A stretch of DNA of 9,206 nt from Campylobacteraceae bacterium (GTDB taxonomy: Bacteria > Campylobacterota > Campylobacteria > Campylobacterales > Sulfurovaceae): contig JALVWV010000217.1 of the NCBI GenBank assembly GCA_027023145.1, forward strand, positions 1 through 9,206, read 5' to 3'. A model generated the notes under the pieces. That model was not told the DNA's origin and did not search any database. It saw nothing but the letters and a program-made list of their open reading frames with translations. The first letter of the stretch is position 1. Every line of letters starts with the position of its first letter. The translations under genes and the position numbers were made by a program. Shown here one piece after another: positions 4,777 to 9,206 of the stretch.

Positions 4777-5016
4777 ATGCAACAGATAACGATAAATATA
4801 AATCCATCTATCTATGAGCATATTATGTTTTTTCTGCGAAATCTACCCAAAAACTTAGTCGATATTCAAACCCAAACTATCAAGAAAAAGCCTTCTCAAT
4901 CTTCCGGGTCGAAAGCCTTCGGTCTTCTGAATGGAAAAATCAAAGACCCCGTAGCATGGCAAAAAGCCATACGAGAAGAGAGTGACCGAGATATTTATCA
5001 AGATTTTCAAAGATGA
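4777..5016 (+). CDS. Putative antitoxin of a PIN-toxin pair
   Basis: A small protein of 79 aa, recognised mainly by context: it lies directly upstream of a PIN-domain toxin, and its TGA overlaps the toxin ATG by 4 bp (ATGA), the usual order and coupling of VapBC-type modules. The N-terminal third (TININPSIYEHIMFFLRNLP) could form a strand plus helix. The middle (32-46) is polar and Lys/Ser/Gln rich. The C-terminus has AFGLLNGKIKDPVAWQKAIR (47-66), similar in style to toxin-wrapping tails of PIN-partner antitoxins. No clear DNA-binding fold (AbrB, RHH or Phd) can be assigned by eye. Base composition is clearly more A/T-rich than the flanking core genes, suggesting transfer. Likely represses its own promoter with the toxin, by analogy. 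Confidence 0.75.
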   Translation: MQQITININPSIYEHIMFFLRNLPKNLVDIQTQTIKKKPSQSSGSKAFGLLNGKIKDPVAWQKAIREESDRDIYQDFQR

Positions 5017-5381
5017 CATATCTTCTGGATTCAAATATCATTATCTATTATCTCGATGGAGATAAGCTGATTTATGATTTTATTGAAACCAACAAAACCG
5101 TTTCTGCCATCTCTCTGATTACCTATTACGAAGTACTGAATTATGACTTTTCAGAGAAAGAGGAGTCGATTGTCAGAGCGTTTCTGAATGAGTTTGAGAT
5201 GATAGATGTATCCAGAGATATCATGGATAGGGCTCTTGAAAACAGAAAAAACAAAAAGATAAAAATGGCAGACAACTTTATCCTAGCAACTGCTCAAATA
5301 TTTGGGCTTGAACTTGTTACCCGAAATACAAAAGACTTTTCACCTTTTTTCGACAGACTGATAAATCCTTTTGAAAAATAG
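5013..5381 (+). CDS. PIN-domain ribonuclease toxin, VapC-like
   Basis: A 122-aa PIN-domain protein. The acidic residues expected around the Mg2+/Mn2+ site are present in order: Asp6 in LLDSN, Glu40 in TYYEVL, Asp87 in KMADNFILATA, and Asp108 (or Asn105) in TRNTKDF. VapC toxins of this size cut tRNA or rRNA; the target here is unknown. Start ATG at 5013 overlaps the antitoxin stop. The gene is A/T-rich and lies on the + strand inside an otherwise minus-strand block (tolB-pal-cpoB-slyD ... fabD-mtnN-ttcA), which supports insertion. All catalytic residues are intact, so it is probably active. A 130-nt structured element begins 15 bases after its stop. Confidence 0.88.
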   Translation: MTYLLDSNIIIYYLDGDKLIYDFIETNKTVSAISLITYYEVLNYDFSEKEESIVRAFLNEFEMIDVSRDIMDRALENRKNKKIKMADNFILATAQIFGLELVTRNTKDFSPFFDRLINPFEK

Positions 5382-5396
5382 AATATACAGGGATAG

Positions 5397-5526
5397 GAGT
5401 TTCGTTCGAGAGGATGTCAGATTTGTGCAAAAGGTTGGTATGAAGCGAAGGAGTTTGCGTGAAAGCAAATGACTGAGCGGAATACCGACCTTTTGTGCAA
5501 AGGTGGCATTCTATCGGACGAAAATC
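5397..5526 (+). ncRNA. 130-nt long-hairpin element, candidate structured RNA
   Basis: The arms 5397-5458 and 5465-5526 pair position by position over 62 nt with no bulge or gap, closed by the 6-nt loop GTGAAA. By hand count there are 44 Watson-Crick pairs, 7 that are G.U on the + strand (for example T5406.G5517, T5417.G5506, G5427.T5496, T5436.G5487), 10 G.A or A.G mismatches and one G.G. Near the loop the mismatches come in runs of adjacent G.A pairs (5442-5444, 5447-5448, 5451-5452), the form known in RNA as sheared tandem G.A. On the minus strand the same positions would be A.C and C.T, so the fold is specific to a + strand transcript. It starts 15 nt after the toxin gene and ends at the slyD stop. 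No T-run follows. A long-palindrome mobile element is the main alternative. Confidence 0.6.
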
Positions 5527-6022
5527 AGCAGGCGCAAGAGGCGGAGTGTTGATGCCCTCCTACCTCTCCCGTCGCCACCTCATCTGCCGTAGCTGCACGC
5601 TCACTGGTGACGATCACATCAAACACAAGATCTTTCCCCGCCATCGGATGGTTAAAATCGATGGTAACATCAGTATCGTTGAAGTCTTTGACCACGACTT
5701 GTGTCGTCTGACCGTCTTCCCCCTGGCCGTAGAGCATCATCCCTTTTTCGAGATCAATCCCCTCAAACTGCTCGATGGGGAGCATCTGGATCGCTTCAGG
5801 ATTGTAGGCACCGTAAGCTTCCTCGGCCGGAACCTCGATCTGTTTTTCGTCCCCTTCGCTGAGTCCGACAAGCCCTTTTTCAAGACCGGGAATGATCATT
5901 CCGGTGCCAAGAACAAACTCCAAAGGTGCGTCCTCTTTGTTGCTGTCGAGGATCTCGGTGCCGCCCTGCTCGCGAAGTTCGTATTTGATGCCGACGACCC
6001 AGTTTTTGTCCTGTATTGCCAT
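5525..6022 (-). CDS. slyD: FKBP-type peptidyl-prolyl isomerase, SlyD family
   Basis: A 165-aa cytosolic prolyl isomerase and chaperone. The FKBP part is split: an N-terminal half with EFVLGTGMIIPGLEKGLVG (35-53) and EVPAEEAYGAYNP (63-75), an inserted flap (about 76-127, with IQMLPIEQFEGIDLEKGM and a DVTIDFNHPMAGKDL end) that gives SlyD its chaperone activity, then the last strand LVFDVIV (132-138). The C-terminal tail GGHQHSASCAC is a short His/Cys metal-binding tail, much shorter than the E. coli one; it suggests Ni/Zn binding and a role in metalloenzyme maturation. The ATG at 6022 has AAGGAA upstream and a TACAAT -10 box at 6054-6059. It lies downstream of cpoB in the same direction, separated by a REP-like doublet. 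Confidence 0.95.
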   Translation of the reverse strand: MAIQDKNWVVGIKYELREQGGTEILDSNKEDAPLEFVLGTGMIIPGLEKGLVGLSEGDEKQIEVPAEEAYGAYNPEAIQMLPIEQFEGIDLEKGMMLYGQGEDGQTTQVVVKDFNDTDVTIDFNHPMAGKDLVFDVIVTSERAATADEVATGEVGGHQHSASCAC

Positions 6023-6053
6023 GGTGGTTTTCCTTGTGGTAAAATTTTGTGTT

Positions 6054-6059
6054 ATTGTA
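6054..6059 (-). promoter_or_regulatory. -10 box TACAAT of slyD
   Basis: TACAAT on the minus strand, 31 bases before the slyD ATG, giving a leader of about 25 nt that includes AAGGAA. The same hexamer precedes bpt, tolB and the gene at 9107. No clear -35 box. Confidence 0.5.
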
Positions 6060-6131
6060 TCTAGGCAAGCTTCAGTGGAGCTTTTCGGAAAAGGTGAGAC
6101 GATCGATTAAACGTATGCTTTTCTGACCAAT

Positions 6132-6176
6132 GAGGCAGGGCTTCAGCCCTGCACTGCGGGACTGAAGTCCCGCCTC
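6132..6176. repeat. REP-like doublet between slyD and cpoB
   Basis: Two perfect 8-bp stems three bases apart: GCAGGGCT-TC-AGCCCTGC (6135-6152) and GCGGGACT-GA-AGTCCCGC (6156-6173), flanked by GAG/CTC that can close both. The centres TC and GA are the same motif on opposite strands, so the two are inverted relative to each other, as in REP doublets (REPIN/BIME). The change of an A-T pair to G-C between the two cores keeps pairing. It may separate slyD from the tolB operon or stabilise the 3' end of the tolB-pal-cpoB message. Confidence 0.75.
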
Positions 6177-6218
6177 CCGACGGTATATGGCATATCAGGT
6201 CACTATTGATGAAAGTCC

Positions 6219-6992
6219 TTAGAGGTGTTTTTTCGCGATGCGCGCGCTGGAAGTACCCGGATACCCATCGACAATCGCCTGAAAAAATCGCTTCGCCTGG
6301 GCTTTCTCGCCGCTCTTCTCCATCGCCAGACCTGTGTGGAGGAGGAGTTTATCCATGTAGCCGGCATTTTCGTCCAGCTCGGCGCTCTGTTTGTACTCAT
6401 CGATGGCGCGGGTATACTTGCCAGTGCGGTAAGCGATCTCGCCGAGGTAAAAATGGGTCGCCGCTTTTTTGTACCCTCGCCCTTCCAAGATGTCGAAGCG
6501 CTTTTTGGCATCGGTATAGCGTTTCTTCGCCACGAGGCGTACTCCCTTGCTGTACAGGGCGGAGGAGGAGGCTTTGGCCAGTGTGCCGTTCGAGGAGGCT
6601 GTTTTGGCTGGCTTGGAGACCTTGGAGGGTTTCGGACTCTCTTTGCGTTCGCTGCGCTTCACCTTCCCATTTTTGAGGGCACGGGAGAGTTCTGATTTCG
6701 TGACATAATTCTGATTGATTTTATCGAGGAGAATGCTCATGTCGTTGAGGAGTTTTTCGTTTGCTCCCCCGCCGCCTTTCTGTTGCAGACGACCGACGGT
6801 ACGATTAAGCCCCTCGATGATACTGCGCAGCCCCTCGACCTCTTCGCGCAGGCGTGCCGTCTCCTGCTTGAGTTTGTAGATGGCGTTGCGGTTGTGCTTG
6901 ACCTGGCGGCTGGACGATCCGCTGCCGCTGTAGACCGATGGCTCTGCCCACACGCCGATCGTCATAAGGATCAAGAGCACAAGCCGTCCCAT
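6219..6992 (-). CDS. cpoB: Cell division coordinator CpoB (YbgF), TPR protein
   Basis: A periplasmic protein of 257 aa. Residues 1-16 form a short Sec signal peptide (cut likely after VWA). A coiled-coil stretch rich in Leu/Ile at heptad-like spacing runs about 35-70 (KLKQETARLREEVEGLRSII), followed by a Gly-rich hinge (73-76), a second helix (79-106), a basic Lys/Ser/Pro linker (110-140) and TPR-type helices to the end (145-257; YSKGVRLVAKKRYTDAKKRF, FYLGEIAYRTGKYTRAIDEY). Coiled coil plus C-terminal TPRs is the CpoB plan; in E. coli it links Tol-Pal to peptidoglycan synthesis at division. The ATG is two bases after the pal stop, so it is cotranscribed with tolB and pal. Confidence 0.9.
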   Translation of the reverse strand: MGRLVLLILMTIGVWAEPSVYSGSGSSSRQVKHNRNAIYKLKQETARLREEVEGLRSIIEGLNRTVGRLQQKGGGGANEKLLNDMSILLDKINQNYVTKSELSRALKNGKVKRSERKESPKPSKVSKPAKTASSNGTLAKASSSALYSKGVRLVAKKRYTDAKKRFDILEGRGYKKAATHFYLGEIAYRTGKYTRAIDEYKQSAELDENAGYMDKLLLHTGLAMEKSGEKAQAKRFFQAIVDGYPGTSSARIAKKHL

Positions 6993-6994
6993 GA

Positions 6995-7519
6995 TCAGCG
7001 CCCTTTGTTGATCTCAGCACGGCGGTTCTTGGCATGGCACGCTGGTTTGCTTCCCCGACAGGTGGGGTTGCTCTCACCGTAGCTGACCACCGCGATCTTC
7101 GCAGCGGGGATGCCGTTGCTCACGAGCAGAGCTTTGACCGCCTTGGCCCGCTTGAGTCCGAGGGCGTAGTTGAATTCATCCGTTCCGAACTCATCACAGT
7201 TGCCTTCGATGCGGATTGTGCTCCGTTTGGCCAGCGCGGCGATCCGAGGCAGATCCCCCATCACCCGCTGCACCTGTCCATTGTCGAGCTGATAGCTGTT
7301 GTAGCCGAAATAGAGCATTTTGAACCCGCTCCGGCTCACTCCGTCGTTGCCAGTATATTTGCCGTCACCGTCCACACCTCCGGTGACTTCACCGCCATCG
7401 AGGCTCACCTGCCCGTCGGCAACCTGCCCCCCTTCGGGGATCGGTGCCCGCTGCTGTGTACAGCCGCTGAAGAGGAGTGCGAGAACAAGAGAGATGATCG
7501 TGGGTATGGTTTTTATCAT
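6995..7519 (-). CDS. pal: Peptidoglycan-associated lipoprotein Pal
   Basis: An outer-membrane lipoprotein of 174 aa. The signal peptide ends in the lipobox LFSGC with Cys20 as the lipidated residue. A Gly-rich linker (29-62) leads to an OmpA C-terminal domain (about 67-174). Peptidoglycan-binding marks: IRIEGNCDEFGTDEFN (102-117) with Asp109, ALGLKRAKAVKALL (119-132), and NRRAE (165-169) near the end. Two Cys (154 and 161) in PTCRGSKPAC are spaced for a disulfide in the periplasm. Pal binds TolB and non-covalently holds the outer membrane to peptidoglycan. It follows tolB by 24 bases and precedes cpoB by two. Confidence 0.95.
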   Translation of the reverse strand: MIKTIPTIISLVLALLFSGCTQQRAPIPEGGQVADGQVSLDGGEVTGGVDGDGKYTGNDGVSRSGFKMLYFGYNSYQLDNGQVQRVMGDLPRIAALAKRSTIRIEGNCDEFGTDEFNYALGLKRAKAVKALLVSNGIPAAKIAVVSYGESNPTCRGSKPACHAKNRRAEINKGR

Positions 7520-7543
7520 GTGTGTTCCTTAGTATAGTCTTGT

Positions 7544-8779
7544 TTACCAGTCCAGCGACTGGATTTTGCGATCCCCAAGGGGGAAGAGGAGGCTCTGGTT
7601 GGTTTTGAGCCCGAGATACCCCACGGCGTTGCCCTCATAGCTGCGTTTGATGTAGAGGATCGTGTTGCCGTCCGGCGAGAAACGGGGAAACTGGTTGACC
7701 CCGCCACTCGTCAGAGGCCGTCCGCTGCTGCCGTCGGTGTGGGCGGTGTAGAGGTTGAACACCCCCTGCCCTTCCCGAGCACTGTAAACCACGGTATCAC
7801 CGTAGGCATCGACGCTGTTGTTGTTCTTGCCGTGGAAAACCACCTGCGTCACCGTCCCCGAGGCAAAATCCCGCTTGAAGACGTTGGGGTATCCGAGACG
7901 GTTGGAGACGAAGACTATCGTCTTCCCCTCATCGGCATAGACGCCGTTGACATCAATCCCGCTGAAGGTGGTTAGACGGGTCGCTTTGGCCGTAGCGATG
8001 TCGTATTCGTAGATATCGGATTGTCCGTCCGGTGCCATCGTCAGCAGGAGCTTCTCCCCATCGGACTTGACGTCCGAACAGACGATCATCCCCGTCGAGC
8101 TGGTCACCACCGTCCGCTTACCCGTCCGCAGGTCGAGGCGGTACAGGGTCGGCCGCCCTTTGACGTAAGCGGTGTAGTAGAGGCTCTTCTGTGCTGGATC
8201 ACCCCAATGGGGGAAGAGATTGAGCCCCCCGTGAATGATGGTTTTGACGTAATGAAACGTATAGTCGGCTAGGAGGATTTCGCTCTGCTTCCGTCCGGTG
8301 TAGCGGGCGAAGACAACGTAGCGGTTGATCCAGTCGATGGGAGCAAACCTCAACTGCGCGTTGATCTCCGAGACGGCTTTGTGGACGAGGAAAGGATACT
8401 TGGCCGGGTTGCTCACGGCGTAACGCCCTTCGACGATCTGCTTCGAGTTGGCGGCACGGAGGACTTTGACCAGCAGGGTATTGGTGCCGTTTTCCTGCGT
8501 GTATCGGTACTTGATGACGTAGGCCTGCGCTCGCAGTGCGGGGTCGACCATGTTGCCCCCGTATTCACTAGAGAGGTAGGCCTCGTCGGCCAGAAAATGG
8601 CCGCTGATCTTGAGATCGGCGACGAAAATCGCATGGATTTTCCGGCTCACATCCGTCGGGAGACTGCCATCCACGACGGCCACACGCGCCCGCTGATCGG
8701 CCTTTTTTTCGATGGTGAGTTTCGCATCAAACCCGCCGAACAGCGACACCGTCATGATCACCAGCAGCCACACGCGCAT
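7544..8779 (-). CDS. tolB: Tol-Pal system protein TolB
   Basis: A periplasmic protein of 411 aa. Residues 1-19 look like a Sec signal peptide (VWLLVIMTVSLFGGFDA). An N-terminal domain (about 20-140) is followed by a beta-propeller made of repeated blades with the WD40-like/TolB pattern, e.g. YRLDLRTGKRTVVT, IYEYDIATAKATRLTTFSG and FPRFSPDGNTILYIKRS (the last ending in the familiar SPDG turn). TolB binds Pal and TolA and cycles Pal at the division site. Length is close to the usual 420-430 aa. The ATG at 8779 has AAGGAG five bases upstream. tolQ, tolR and tolA are not directly upstream; tolB here seems to start its own transcript from a TACAAT box at 8831-8836. Confidence 0.96.
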   Translation of the reverse strand: MRVWLLVIMTVSLFGGFDAKLTIEKKADQRARVAVVDGSLPTDVSRKIHAIFVADLKISGHFLADEAYLSSEYGGNMVDPALRAQAYVIKYRYTQENGTNTLLVKVLRAANSKQIVEGRYAVSNPAKYPFLVHKAVSEINAQLRFAPIDWINRYVVFARYTGRKQSEILLADYTFHYVKTIIHGGLNLFPHWGDPAQKSLYYTAYVKGRPTLYRLDLRTGKRTVVTSSTGMIVCSDVKSDGEKLLLTMAPDGQSDIYEYDIATAKATRLTTFSGIDVNGVYADEGKTIVFVSNRLGYPNVFKRDFASGTVTQVVFHGKNNNSVDAYGDTVVYSAREGQGVFNLYTAHTDGSSGRPLTSGGVNQFPRFSPDGNTILYIKRSYEGNAVGYLGLKTNQSLLFPLGDRKIQSLDW

Positions 8780-8830
8780 CGCATCTCCTTTTGGGTATTT
8801 TTATCACCAAACCCGGTAACAAGTTAGCGT

Positions 8831-8836
8831 ATTGTA
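8831..8836 (-). promoter_or_regulatory. -10 box TACAAT of the tolB operon
   Basis: Minus-strand TTGG-TACAAT, 52 bases before the tolB ATG, identical over ten bases to the string before bpt (977-986). The leader would be about 45 nt. The -35 region is weak (TATTGA at 8854-8859, 17-bp spacer). Confidence 0.5.
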
Positions 8837-9069
8837 CCAAGGAGGCGCTGAAATCAATATTAAATAGTATGATTATCAAATTTAGGAATTTGGAATTAGG
8901 TAACAAATCACAAACGCATTCAGGAATCAAAACGATTTGTAGTTTGTGACCTGACCCTACTAACCTACTAACTACTGACTAATGTCTTCAAAATATGTTA
9001 CTCTTCGAAACAACCCTGATAGATTCAATTCCATTTAAGTGCAATCCTGAGAGAGAGAGCAATCTATGC

Positions 9070-9100
9070 TACAATACAGCAACAACCTCTCCTCTAAGGA
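9070..9100 (+). promoter_or_regulatory. -10 box and ribosome binding site of the gene at 9107
   Basis: TACAAT at 9070-9075 and AAGGA at 9096-9100, six bases before the ATG. The leader would be about 25 nt. Confidence 0.5.
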
Positions 9101-9106
9101 TCTTGA

Positions 9107-9206
9107 ATGAAACGTACTCCGATTTTGCGCTGGTTTTTCTCTGTGGTGTTGCTTGTATTGCTTGGGGGGTGTAGTTCCAAACCCAAGGCACCGGTGACGT
9201 TGCAAA
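9107..9206 (+). CDS. Putative lipoprotein, partial (5' end only)
   Basis: Only the first 33 codons are in the window. The N-terminus MKRTPILRWFF is positively charged, followed by a hydrophobic core (SVVLLVLL) and a lipobox LLGGC with Cys22, then SSKPKAP, a flexible start of a mature lipoprotein. It has its own -10 box and ribosome binding site and is divergent from tolB. The family cannot be told from so little sequence. Membrane sorting cannot be predicted for this lineage with the usual +2 rule. Confidence 0.75.
   Translation, partial: MKRTPILRWFFSVVLLVLLGGCSSKPKAPVTLQ

Larger units (their letters stand above)
8780..9106. other. Divergent promoter region with degenerate repeats
   Basis: No gene is seen. 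It holds the tolB leader, three degenerate 7-bp units near TTAGGAA (8882-8902), an 8-bp inverted repeat TCACAAAC/GTTTGTGA (8908-8915 with 8942-8949) with a competing 7-bp pair ACAAATC/GATTTGT (8903-8909 with 8934-8940), a run of 7-8-bp CCTACTAA/CTACTGA units (8956-8983), a short GA dinucleotide run (9049-9059) and the promoter of the next gene. Confidence 0.6.

Noticed and set aside
5397..5526. Integron attC recombination site behind the toxin-antitoxin cassette
   Set aside because: Size and the cassette context fit, but the ends do not show the RYYYAAC and GTTRRRY core boxes, there are no unpaired extrahelical bases on one arm, and the next gene is a core gene on the other strand.
5382..5530. 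Simple intrinsic terminator between the toxin gene and slyD
   Set aside because: The hairpin is far longer than terminators usually are and has no T-run right after it on either strand.

Overview
This 9.2 kb window looks like chromosomal DNA of a Campylobacterota (epsilonproteobacterial) organism, most plausibly a free-living sulfur oxidiser related to Sulfuricurvum or Sulfurimonas. That placement is an inference. It rests on a TolB-Pal-CpoB block followed by slyD, fabD, a MTAN-type nucleosidase and a short TtcA-like protein on one strand, on the protein sequence character, and on -10 boxes of the TACAAT type. No rRNA, tRNA, CRISPR array or transposase gene was seen.

Layout. 1-100: hairpins and a 7-bp tandem tract. 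101-799 (-): trmN6-like tRNA methyltransferase. 800-992: two further sets of 7-bp tandem repeats between divergent genes. 993-1757 (+): bpt, a leucyl/arginyl-tRNA-protein transferase whose stop codon lies inside a 7-bp tandem tract. 1758-2259: no gene, but about ten short hairpins, a duplicated ~60-bp unit and another 7-bp tract. 2260-4674 (-): a compact operon fabD > mtnN > ttcA with 4-bp and 8-bp overlaps. 4777-5381 (+): an A/T-rich antitoxin/PIN-toxin pair. 5397-5526: a 130-nt gap-free long hairpin, apparently an RNA read on the + strand. 5525-6022 (-): slyD. 6023-6218: two abutting REP-like hairpins. 6219-8779 (-): tolB > pal > cpoB. 8780-9106: promoter region with degenerate repeats. 9107-9206 (+): start of an unrecognised lipoprotein.

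The core genes cover envelope integrity (TolB-Pal-CpoB), protein folding (SlyD), the malonyl-CoA step of fatty acid synthesis (FabD), MTA/SAH or aminofutalosine hydrolysis (MTAN), tRNA modification (TrmN6, TtcA) and N-degron tagging (Bpt). The toxin-antitoxin pair plus the long hairpin sit between slyD and fabD like an insertion into a co-directional gene block.

The parts most worth a second look are non-coding. First, the 5397-5526 hairpin: 62-nt arms pair with no bulge, and every non-Watson-Crick position is G.U or purine-purine on the + strand. Second, 7-bp tandem tracts abut or overlap the stop codons of trmN6, bpt and ttcA and carry TAG in the sense of the gene they follow. At trmN6 and ttcA the tract is joined to a shared hairpin module with intrinsic-terminator features.
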